In this document: positions 54,641-62,469 of the stretch, one piece after another
How the letters are laid out: the number at the start of each line of letters is the position of its first letter
Position numbering within the stretch: position 1 is the stretch's first letter
The notes under the pieces: generated by a model
The model's database searches: none
Told to the model about the DNA's origin: nothing
Seen by the model: the letters and a program-made list of their open reading frames with translations, nothing else
Assembly: GCA_021927905.1 (NCBI GenBank)
Contig: BLLK01000062.1
Coordinates: 1,116,001 to 1,180,000 of the forward strand
Length of the DNA: 64,000 nt
Direction of reading: 5' to 3'
Source of the DNA: Chaetoceros tenuissimus
Taxonomy: Eukaryota; Bacillariophyta; Thalassiosirophyceae; Chaetocerotales; Chaetocerotaceae
Made by a program: the position numbers and the translations under genes

Positions 54641-55663
54641 TTAGAACTGAATATTAAGAACGTGCTTCCTAATTGTATGGAGATCTCTTTGTCTTTGCTC
54701 TTCCTTCATTCTCGCATCATGTTGCTCGCTTTCTGTCAACCAAGTACTTGACGAGTTATTGAAATAATCTGCTTGGTCGTCGTACACAACAGTGCGCTTA
54801 GTACTTTCTCTGTCGAATTTCAGTAATCGTTCTTTATGTAAAATTGCTTTTGTCAACTCTTCTCCATTATCTACGGAAACTATTTCTTCAATAAGATGTG
54901 AGCAATATGGACAATAATCATACCCTTCTTTCTCACATGAAATACGACCACAGTGTAAGCAGTTTGTCAAGGCTTCGTGTACATTTCCAAAGCACCCACA
55001 GACTACTTTTGCCTTCCCTATTTTAGGTTTCCTTGGTTTTGAATATTCTTTTCGTTTTGTACCCTGATTCTTTGTCGGTTGTACTGCTGGAGATTTTGCA
55101 GCATCTTCTTTGCTTATTTTCTTTTCTGAAATTGACAAGTCTGTCATGGATTTTGCTAGCTCCAAGCTTTTCTTCTCTTCATCCTGTCTTTGTTTGTACT
55201 CTTGCAATGCTCGTTCTTGCTCTTTCTTTTGTGCGTCAAGAAGAGCGAGTCTTGATTCTTCATCTTTCTTTCTTTTGAGTTCTTCAGCACGACGTTTTCC
55301 CTTTTTCTCTTCTTCGATTTTCATAGCATCCTTTTGTTTTTTCGATTTAGTAGGAATAGATGGTGGCAATTCAGTTTCTTTTTGACCTTTCGTGACTGGT
55401 GTATTTTTCTGTGTTTTAACTGCAGACGTAGATGATGTGTTGACATCCAATTCCAAAGCTTCCCCCTTTTGAAACCTGATCAGATTCGTTACAAAATTTG
55501 ATAATTCTTCCGTTTCTTCACCAAGTAGTGCAGATAAGTATTCGACAAGGTCTTCTTCAGAATCAAAATCCATAAGAGGTTCAAAGATATCATCTACGTC
55601 GTCATAGTCAAAGCTTAGAAGCACAGCGAGCTGGTTTTTCAGCCTTACTTTATTATCGCTCAT
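54641..55663 (-). CDS. TRIP4: TRIP4/ASC-1-like zinc-finger protein
   Basis: 340 residues, no intron. The C2HC5 zinc finger of activating signal cointegrator 1 is clear at about residues 218-255: CGCFGNVHEALTNC, CGRISCEKEG, CPYC. The N-terminal 70 residues (LSALLGEETEELSNFVTNLI) fit the TRIP4 N-terminal region. Between them lies a long Lys/Glu coiled coil. No ASCH domain is present, unlike animal TRIP4, so it is a short form. TRIP4 belongs to the ASCC complex that splits collided ribosomes and helps in alkylation repair. It is convergent with MsrA, 63 bp between stops. Confidence 0.85.
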   Translation of the reverse strand: MSDNKVRLKNQLAVLLSFDYDDVDDIFEPLMDFDSEEDLVEYLSALLGEETEELSNFVTNLIRFQKGEALELDVNTSSTSAVKTQKNTPVTKGQKETELPPSIPTKSKKQKDAMKIEEEKKGKRRAEELKRKKDEESRLALLDAQKKEQERALQEYKQRQDEEKKSLELAKSMTDLSISEKKISKEDAAKSPAVQPTKNQGTKRKEYSKPRKPKIGKAKVVCGCFGNVHEALTNCLHCGRISCEKEGYDYCPYCSHLIEEIVSVDNGEELTKAILHKERLLKFDRESTKRTVVYDDQADYFNNSSSTWLTESEQHDARMKEEQRQRDLHTIRKHVLNIQF

Positions 55664-55979
55664 ATTGTAGTGACAATTATAGATAGAATGAGTGTGTAGT
55701 GAAGATGTGAATTGTACGTCGGTCTAGTTCCAGGACAAAGTTAAAGTAAGTGATCAATAACAATGAGCTCTATGTTGTTCCTCCTCTTCTTCTCTTTTAC
55801 ATCTCACATCACTCATCATCATCATCACAGTACATATCTCGCGGCTATGGTTATAGCCAATTATTCTAATTACCTTTTTATTTTTTTCACCCCTGTCTAC
55901 TTAATTAAAAAAACCAACGCACAATTGACAGAGTAAAAGTTCAATAAACTTCACACTAATATATTTTATAAACAATATT
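55664..55979. other. Intergenic region
   Basis: 316 bp, with ATC-type repeats near 55815 and T-rich stretches. It holds the TRIP4-like promoter and the 3' end of the hydrolase gene. No gene is seen. Confidence 0.35.
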
Positions 55980-57053
55980 TTAAACAGAGATTGGCTGTTC
56001 TACTTGTTCACGATTTTCACTTTCAAAAGGACGATCAACTAATGGAGTCTGAGCCTTCACATCCCAGAATGCATTTGCATTGTTATTTTCTTTATCAAGG
56101 TCGGTGATTTCTTCTACCCAACTGTAAAGTTTATCGAGAAGGGGAATTGCTGAGTTTCTATGATGGAGCATGTCATGCCCTCGGCCCATGTTAACAAGAA
56201 GTTTTCTTCTTGGCTTGATGGAATTAAAGAAAGCTTCGATACGTCTAATTGGAACAAGCTTGTCGTCATTACCGCCAAAGATCAAAACATTGGAAACACC
56301 TACCAGCTTCAATTCTCCATTCTCTATATCGTTGTGAACCTTTGTTGTGAGATCGAAAAGCATTTTCGAAATGGTCAAAGGAAGCTTGCCAGAATAATTT
56401 CTGGTTGATCGATCAGGACAGTTGTAGGTACTTTCGTGGACACTCAACTCAGTGGCCAGAAATGGCATCACTGAGGAAAGTAGAGAGTTAGTGACAACCG
56501 AGGATAGTGATGGGTCAAAAGCCTCTTTAATTGACACAATTGGAGCTATGGCAGCAACTCCCTTAAAATTGACTGGGAAAGCTTCTTTCATTCTTGAAAT
56601 GAGCTCGGAAGCATATAAGCACAATATCCCACCGAAGCCATTACCGACAATGAAATATGGTGCATCTGATCCTTTTCCTCTCATATGCTGAACAGTCTTT
56701 TTAATAAACAAAAGAACATTACTCAAGTGCTTCTCGAAATCTCCACAACGCATTTTATCCTTGTCGGAAGAAGAAAAACCCATACCCTCGAGTTCGAGAC
56801 AAGCAACTTTCATCTTTTTAGCGCGAGCGGTAGTTACAAGTGCTTGAATACCTTTTGTTTCAATAGATTCGCACAATCCATGAACCATCAGCAAAATAGG
56901 AGAATCACTGTTCGTCTTCCCTTCAAAGATTTCAACATTCAAAGCTTGTTTGCCAATTAGAATAGGAAAACGGGAAGTCGGCTTCACATACTTCTTCTTC
57001 GTTTTCTCACTGAAAGCAAGTGGTTTGTCTAAAAGTTCGTGTACGCCATACAT
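55980..57053 (-). CDS. Alpha/beta-hydrolase fold protein, nucleophile Ser replaced by Gly
   Basis: 357 residues, no intron; resembles monoacylglycerol-lipase-type hydrolases. The oxyanion segment MVHGLCES (about 56-63) and the acid and His positions (GGNDDKLVP; GRGHDML) are in place. The nucleophile elbow, normally GxSxG, reads VGNGFGG, with Gly139 where Ser should be. A catalytic role therefore seems lost, or a different chemistry is used. It may act as a binding or scaffold protein. It is followed upstream by another hydrolase-like gene on the same strand. No targeting signal is obvious. Confidence 0.8.
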   Translation of the reverse strand: MYGVHELLDKPLAFSEKTKKKYVKPTSRFPILIGKQALNVEIFEGKTNSDSPILLMVHGLCESIETKGIQALVTTARAKKMKVACLELEGMGFSSSDKDKMRCGDFEKHLSNVLLFIKKTVQHMRGKGSDAPYFIVGNGFGGILCLYASELISRMKEAFPVNFKGVAAIAPIVSIKEAFDPSLSSVVTNSLLSSVMPFLATELSVHESTYNCPDRSTRNYSGKLPLTISKMLFDLTTKVHNDIENGELKLVGVSNVLIFGGNDDKLVPIRRIEAFFNSIKPRRKLLVNMGRGHDMLHHRNSAIPLLDKLYSWVEEITDLDKENNNANAFWDVKAQTPLVDRPFESENREQVEQPISV

Positions 57054-57417
57054 TGTAGATGTGTTCTAAGAAATGTATGGGTTGTGGAAAAGTTGTTGAA
57101 ATGTAATTATGTCGGGATGTCTGCAAAGACGAAGAATGGTTTTTCTTTGGAAAACAATTCTTTTCCGTTGCGGGCGGATTCGTACAACCATTTTAGACGA
57201 ATCAGTATCGCCAAGCGGTTATTTTTCAATATAACGTCCTAAATCATCATCAGAAATCTAGATACTTTACACGTTAAAAAGAATGCTAACACTTACGAGT
57301 AAGACAGAGTTCCATATGAAAGAATATTCATATCTGATATAAATGCTATAAAATACAAACTAATTTATAAACGCTAGTGTACCGTAGTCTCAACCGATTA
57401 AAATGTTGAAATCTTGC
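57054..57417. other. Intergenic region
   Basis: 364 bp between two minus-strand genes. No gene or motif is seen. Confidence 0.35.
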
Positions 57418-59346
57418 TTAGGAAACAATTTGGTCAAGGAAAAACAATTCCGGTGTGTTCTTCTTTGGCTCATTATGTGTAATTTCATTACCTTCATCTC
57501 TGAGTTCATCGTTTGCTTCACTCTGATTAGACTTATCATCATTACTGTCAATGTCGGTTCTTTTTTCTAAAGAATCTTTCTCAGTTTCTTCCTCAGTAGT
57601 TTCAAGAGACAAAGCAATAGATGCATCTGTATCATCTATCAAAGAAGGTTTATTTTCACCATTGTTTCGAAGCAAAAGACCAGGAATTGAAAGCAACTTT
57701 GGCACATGTTTGGAGAGACAAGACCTTAATGCCCCAATGCGTGCTTTTGCTTTTGGTTGAAGATTCTTCAGATTCTCGTTGTTCATTACAATCGGCCTTA
57801 GTCCACGTAAATTGTGATACTGAAAGAGACCTACCCTAGAAATACTTATGTAGATAATTGCAGTTGCAAGTACTCTTCCTGTAACTAATAGAGAGCCATT
57901 AGTAAAAATCTCCTCAATTTTCTGTGCAATTCTTGGTGGGAGTATTTTTCTCCAAACCATTTGCTGCCTTATTGATCTCACGACTGCGTTATGACGAAGC
58001 TCAATATCGCTCTCTTGATCATGATGATTCATAAGAATGTCATCATCTTCTGGATTTATTTGAGTCGAAACTCTATTTTCGACAAAACGAGTAAGAGTCC
58101 AAGCAAACTGCTCTGGCAGTCTTCTGTGAGGAGCTAGTCCCCCTCCTATGATGACACTGCGACTGGTTTCGCCTTGTGCTCTAGAAACAGAACATGAATG
58201 AAATAATTCAGATCTTGAGGTGGACCAAGATGATGCGTCTCCATCCCAGATGATGGAGAAAGGACACTTGACATTCTCCTCCAAAAATTCATCGAGATTG
58301 AAGTCTGCATTAGGTTCGTTTGCATCGACCTCACTTTCAGAAACTTGCTTTGCATATTTCTCTAAAGCCGAGAGGTCACCACAAAGTAAGAGGCCAGCTA
58401 TTCTATCAGGAGCAAGGTTTTGAACAGCTTCAAGAGCTAAAATTGCTTCTTCATCACAGCCCACCAAAATGGCTTTATTCCACTTTAGAGCATTCAGCAC
58501 TGAATCAGTAAGAGCTTCGCCTTCAATGAGGTTGTTGCCTGCATCAGAATTGTTTGCTGTCCAAAAGAAATTCTTGCTTAATCTCTTGTTTCGCTCGATC
58601 CTACTTTTTTCCTTTTGTTCTTTGGTTCTTTCACAAACCATGACATTGAAACCTCTTGCACCGAGAATCTTGCAAACAATCTTCCAATGATCAGCACTAG
58701 GTCCAAAGATGATGAATGGAATTGAATCTGACTTGATTGATCTCGCACGGCTTCTTCCAAAGTATCTGTAAATGATTGGATATCTGCCAGTATCTTTGTT
58801 CCTGTCAACGGAGTTTTCAGACTTCTTCTTCTTGGAAGGGTCATATTCAAATTTCTTTCTAGTCAGGATATATGGCGAAGATGATTGTGTAATGAAGCTC
58901 CCAGCATCTTCGCTGTCAGATTCCTCGTCGACCATGAATTCATCACGGATGTCGTTTGCGTTGAAACCATGGTACGAAACAAACGGAATCCTATCATCTG
59001 TCAGTTTGAAATTTTGCCTTCTTGTTGGCCGTTTTCTTTTATATGAAGCATACGAGGCTTCAGTGTCTACTTTTCTTTGTTTCTGACGAGATATCTGTAT
59101 CACATCTCTAAATGTATTTGTAGCACCTCCTCTAGGGAAAATACCAAACTGTTTACTTCTGTCTGATGCTCTTGCCAAAACTGATGTATGACAACATGCC
59201 ATCAATATGAAAATGGTTTGAATATGCTTCATTTGTAGAATAGAAACCATCCTTCTCGCGTAGCTAGGAATGAGGGCTGAGAGAATTTGTGTTCTGTGTT
59301 GGGTATGCAGTACTGAGACCTTTGGTGTCTTCGAGTGAAAGTGCAT
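57418..59346 (-). CDS. Divergent alpha/beta-hydrolase-like protein with signal peptide
   Basis: 642 residues from ATG 59346; a later Met (MKHIQTIFILMACCHTSVLA) would start a cleaner signal peptide, so translation may begin near 59232. After a basic, acidic and low-complexity first third, a hydrolase-like core follows: IPFIIFGPSADHWK, NKAILVGCDEEAILALEAV (elbow position), RIAGLLLCGDL, SIIWDGDASSW (acid position) and GGGLAPHRRLPEQFAWTLTR (His position). The elbow lacks GxSxG. A possible membrane span lies at LVTGRVLATAIIYISI. The call rests on the order of motifs only. It may be secreted or go to an organelle. Confidence 0.6.
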   Translation of the reverse strand: MHFHSKTPKVSVLHTQHRTQILSALIPSYARRMVSILQMKHIQTIFILMACCHTSVLARASDRSKQFGIFPRGGATNTFRDVIQISRQKQRKVDTEASYASYKRKRPTRRQNFKLTDDRIPFVSYHGFNANDIRDEFMVDEESDSEDAGSFITQSSSPYILTRKKFEYDPSKKKKSENSVDRNKDTGRYPIIYRYFGRSRARSIKSDSIPFIIFGPSADHWKIVCKILGARGFNVMVCERTKEQKEKSRIERNKRLSKNFFWTANNSDAGNNLIEGEALTDSVLNALKWNKAILVGCDEEAILALEAVQNLAPDRIAGLLLCGDLSALEKYAKQVSESEVDANEPNADFNLDEFLEENVKCPFSIIWDGDASSWSTSRSELFHSCSVSRAQGETSRSVIIGGGLAPHRRLPEQFAWTLTRFVENRVSTQINPEDDDILMNHHDQESDIELRHNAVVRSIRQQMVWRKILPPRIAQKIEEIFTNGSLLVTGRVLATAIIYISISRVGLFQYHNLRGLRPIVMNNENLKNLQPKAKARIGALRSCLSKHVPKLLSIPGLLLRNNGENKPSLIDDTDASIALSLETTEEETEKDSLEKRTDIDSNDDKSNQSEANDELRDEGNEITHNEPKKNTPELFFLDQIVS

Positions 59347-59614
59347 TCTTTGTGTGATGAATAGTCTGATGATTCACTCCAATTTTCTGAATCATCAGAG
59401 AAATAACGATGATTCAGTTAACCGACAAATTTTTGAGTCTTTGGTACAATTACTACGTACGAAGGTACAGTTTTAAGATCTCTCTATCTCTCTTCCAGGG
59501 AAAAGTATGTACTACGACTAAAATGTGGTCTGTTAACCTATGAAAGCAAACAGTATGTTCAAGGCCCTTTTTAAATTTTGACATCGTAGTTGACAGAAGA
59601 AAAATTTAGTCCTG

Positions 59615-60790
59615 ATGCCTCGCCTCCCCTTCTTCTTGCTAAAAGATGATGTATCTACTATCTACTACACCCACAAAGCAATAAAAATTCTAATGCAAAT
59701 GGAAGATCTAGTAAATACTGCAGTGCAGCAATTGCAAGAAAATCATTTTAGTGAAACAAGGTTAAGCTTATCAGGATGTGATTCCACAGTAGATAGTATT
59801 TGGCCATCGTTGCAAACATCTGGCCAAGACCTCTCGACCTTTTTAGATTGTTTACATTCACGAATCCATGACTTGGAAGAGAGCTCGCGGATTTTATTAT
59901 TATCAAGGTTGCGACGAATCATGGAAATCTCAATTTTGCACCATGATACTATGAGAACTCTTCCTACTCGCGCACTTGCAAATCTATGTCCAAATATTCG
60001 ATGTTTTCGTATTGAAAGGTGCAAGGTTCTATCAAATATTCAATCTCTTTTTCTAGAGTTTGGAAACATATGGATGCTTCAATTACATGATTGTCCACAA
60101 ATAACTTCTTTGGATTTCATTACAAATTGCCCTTTAAATCATATGCACATCTCGCATCTTTCTATTCGAAATTGTGGGTTGGTATCGGCTCTAGAACAGA
60201 AAAAGATAGATTACAATTCAGAAAGAAGTAGCAAAAGGCAGAGAAGAGAAAGCAAAACTAATGACCCTTCATATACTCAAGACATTTGGACTCGAGCTTT
60301 TAGTGTACTATCTCAGACTACTTCGAATCATGTTGAGTTAAGCATTACAAAATGCGAAAACATGTTTTCCATTCCTTCATCTATTCGACTTCTTGCATCC
60401 AAAATCACATTACTTCACCTCACAAATTTGATCAATCTGACTCATTTGACAAGTGAAATTGGATCGATGCAACAATTGGAAGTATTTTTGCTTTTAGATA
60501 CTGCTATCAAACATTTACCAATGGAAATAGGAAGGTTAGGAATCAACTGCTTGGTTCAAGTTTCAGGAAAAGAGTTGATTAGTCCACCAAAGTGTTTTCT
60601 AGGAAGTATGCATGCATTACGAAAGTACTTTACTAAAAAGAAGTTTAGAATATGGAGGGGATTTATTCGTCTTTCAATATTGTTGAGGTATGCAAGAAAT
60701 CGGGCCATTGAACGTTTATATAAACCAGGTGGCAAAGGTTACATCAAATGTAGGGAGAGTTTTGAATCAAAGGCATCTGAACACAGTTGA
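59615..60790 (+). CDS. Leucine-rich-repeat-like protein
   Basis: 391 residues, no intron. Irregular leucine-rich repeats are seen: LCPNIRCFRIERCKVLSNI, IWMLQLHDCPQITSLDFI, HISHLSIRNCGLVSAL, HVELSITKCENMFSIPSSI and ITLLHLTNLINLTHLTSEIG. The Cys after each strand recalls cysteine-containing LRRs of F-box partners, but no F-box is seen. A basic segment (SSKRQRRESK) may be a nuclear signal. It is likely a protein-interaction scaffold; the partner is unknown. The stop lies 55 bp from that of the TatB-like gene. Confidence 0.7.
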   Translation: MPRLPFFLLKDDVSTIYYTHKAIKILMQMEDLVNTAVQQLQENHFSETRLSLSGCDSTVDSIWPSLQTSGQDLSTFLDCLHSRIHDLEESSRILLLSRLRRIMEISILHHDTMRTLPTRALANLCPNIRCFRIERCKVLSNIQSLFLEFGNIWMLQLHDCPQITSLDFITNCPLNHMHISHLSIRNCGLVSALEQKKIDYNSERSSKRQRRESKTNDPSYTQDIWTRAFSVLSQTTSNHVELSITKCENMFSIPSSIRLLASKITLLHLTNLINLTHLTSEIGSMQQLEVFLLLDTAIKHLPMEIGRLGINCLVQVSGKELISPPKCFLGSMHALRKYFTKKKFRIWRGFIRLSILLRYARNRAIERLYKPGGKGYIKCRESFESKASEHS

Positions 60791-60845
60791 TATTTCAGTC
60801 ATAGTTTAAACTGTGTAAAGTAAAAGTAAACTAATTGATCGACAT

Positions 60846-61646
60846 TCATGTTGACTGTTTCTTTGATTCCTTAGCCTTTTGTTTTGCTTTTTCCACTCTT
60901 TCTTGCAAGGCTTGATCTTGTTCCATAACTGTTCTATCGTACTGATCATGGATCAAGTTTTGCTGTATCAAATCAGATAAAATTGAACTGCCTCCTCCTA
61001 TTGCTATATTATTTGAAGACGTGGACACCCCAATAGCTGAAGTATTACCCCAATAGCCTGTGCCCTGTTCTGCTCTTGATTTGAAACCAATTCCTCTTTT
61101 CTCCCATTCTTCCTCTGCAACTGCTGCAACAGATTGTTGTCTTGGTGATAATTCCAACACAGATTGTGTAACAGTATTACCATGTACATTTGTATTTTCA
61201 GCAGCTTCTTTCGCTGCGGCCAGATAGTCACTCCCAGAAATCATAGATTGTGCTGCTGGTGTTATTTCATCAGAAGTCATGTCATTTGAAGGTGGCATTA
61301 CTTGTGGTGCAGCTTTCATACTATCTAGGTCCGTACTCCTTCTGCTATTTGCAATGGTAGTACCTAACCCTCTCCCTACTAAACCTTGACTACTCGCAGC
61401 AACAGCAAGTTCAGACTTGACAACATCCAATTCTCGCAAACCACTTCGTAATTCGTTTTGAAGAGCATGTAGCTCATTTGTTTGGGCAAATTGATCTGCT
61501 CTTGCCCTAGCTCCTTGAAGCAACCCTACAACCTTTCCTACTTTATTTCCAAGAAAGTTTGCTGCTGCTGGAAGATCTCGTCTGCCGATAGCTGCGCACG
61601 ATATCCCAAATAGTACAAAAGTTTCTCCCCATGATATATCAAACAT
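60846..61646 (-). CDS. TatA/TatB-like twin-arginine translocase subunit
   Basis: 266 residues, no intron. The N-terminus matches TatB closely: MFDISWGETFVLFGISCAAI (short membrane span), RRDLPAAANFLGNKVGKVVG (hinge and amphipathic helix), then charged helices. Bacterial TatB proteins start in much the same way, with GP where this has GR. No plastid bipartite signal precedes the span, so a thylakoid Hcf106/Tha4 role is less likely. Mitochondrial DNA of diatoms is known to encode TatC-type subunits, which makes a mitochondrial partner plausible. The C-terminal 180 residues are low-complexity and Gln/Ser/Lys-rich. It is head-to-head with LYRM7/MZM1, 303 bp apart. Confidence 0.75.
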   Translation of the reverse strand: MFDISWGETFVLFGISCAAIGRRDLPAAANFLGNKVGKVVGLLQGARARADQFAQTNELHALQNELRSGLRELDVVKSELAVAASSQGLVGRGLGTTIANSRRSTDLDSMKAAPQVMPPSNDMTSDEITPAAQSMISGSDYLAAAKEAAENTNVHGNTVTQSVLELSPRQQSVAAVAEEEWEKRGIGFKSRAEQGTGYWGNTSAIGVSTSSNNIAIGGGSSILSDLIQQNLIHDQYDRTVMEQDQALQERVEKAKQKAKESKKQST

Positions 61647-61949
61647 TTTGGAGCTTGTGTGTATTTAATTTTGTATTACTTCAACAAAACATAAATTCAA
61701 AGAATCAAAATGAATTGTACCTATGGTGATTTTGGTGCGGCGCTTTTTTAAAATTGCCACTTTGGATAGTGCTGAAAATAGGTACAGAGCCCACAAACAT
61801 AACGGGAGATGAACCACAAAACAGAACCAATGAAAAGATGAAAGCAGAACCGATTGTATTCATATTAGAGTATTATTAGCGTATTAGTAGCGAACGTAGG
61901 TGTAACCACGAACTATCATACCCAGCATATATTAGAAATAAAGTGAAAT
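61647..61949. promoter_or_regulatory. Shared promoter region of the TatB-like and LYRM7 genes
   Basis: 303 bp between two divergent start codons, with TATTAG-type repeats near 61865-61890. Both products are predicted mitochondrial, so shared regulation is plausible. No specific factor site was recognised. Confidence 0.45.
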
Positions 61950-62357
61950 ATGTCATCAACAACTTCAAAAGTTCTTGGAGGTTTTAAAAGACTAATGAGA
62001 GCGAGGCAGTCACTTTTTACTGGCGATGAGCGAGCAATGAGAGAGTCAAGAATTGCAATTCGAACTGAATATGTAAAGAACAGAAATGTAACTGATCCAG
62101 TTCAAATTGAAGGATTGATGGTTATGGCAGATGAAGCAACGGATATGTTACTTCATGGAATTGTAAGAGGAGAATTGAATCAAGATAAGAATGCATATGA
62201 AGTGAAGATTAAAAAGGAACATGTCGATTCAATGGATAGTGAGACTATTACACACGTTGATCCCATAACAGCTGAGACTTCATTGAATGAAGAAACAGGT
62301 AACCCAGATGTGGTTGTTACTTCTACTAGTGGAAAAGGATCTTGTGGAAAACATTGA
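61950..62357 (+). CDS. LYRM7: Complex III assembly factor LYRM7/MZM1-like (LYR family)
   Basis: 135 residues, no intron. LYR-family fold: VLGGFKRLMRARQSLFTGD, then AMRESRIAIRTEYVKNRNVT and QIEGLMVMADEATDMLLHGI, in line with LYRM7 (human) and Mzm1 (yeast), which hold the Rieske Fe-S protein in the mitochondrial matrix before it enters complex III. The classical L-Y-R is changed to L-M-R, as in other Mzm1 proteins that vary here. The C-terminal 45 residues are acidic and Thr/Ser-rich and end CGKH. No cleavable presequence is evident. Confidence 0.82.
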   Translation: MSSTTSKVLGGFKRLMRARQSLFTGDERAMRESRIAIRTEYVKNRNVTDPVQIEGLMVMADEATDMLLHGIVRGELNQDKNAYEVKIKKEHVDSMDSETITHVDPITAETSLNEETGNPDVVVTSTSGKGSCGKH

Positions 62358-62469
62358 GTTTAAGAACTTTATGAAATAGAAAAGTTAATAATCTTATATT
62401 TTTATAATTAAGTTATGTCAAATGTACACATATAATCCTCACAGTCATTCTTTCATTGGGGGTATTTTG

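Noticed and set aside
60846-61646. Thylakoid Hcf106/Tha4 assignment for the TatB-like protein
   Set aside because: A nuclear-encoded diatom thylakoid protein would need a signal peptide with an ASAF-type motif and a transit peptide; this protein starts directly with the Tat membrane span. Not fully excluded if a longer upstream exon exists.
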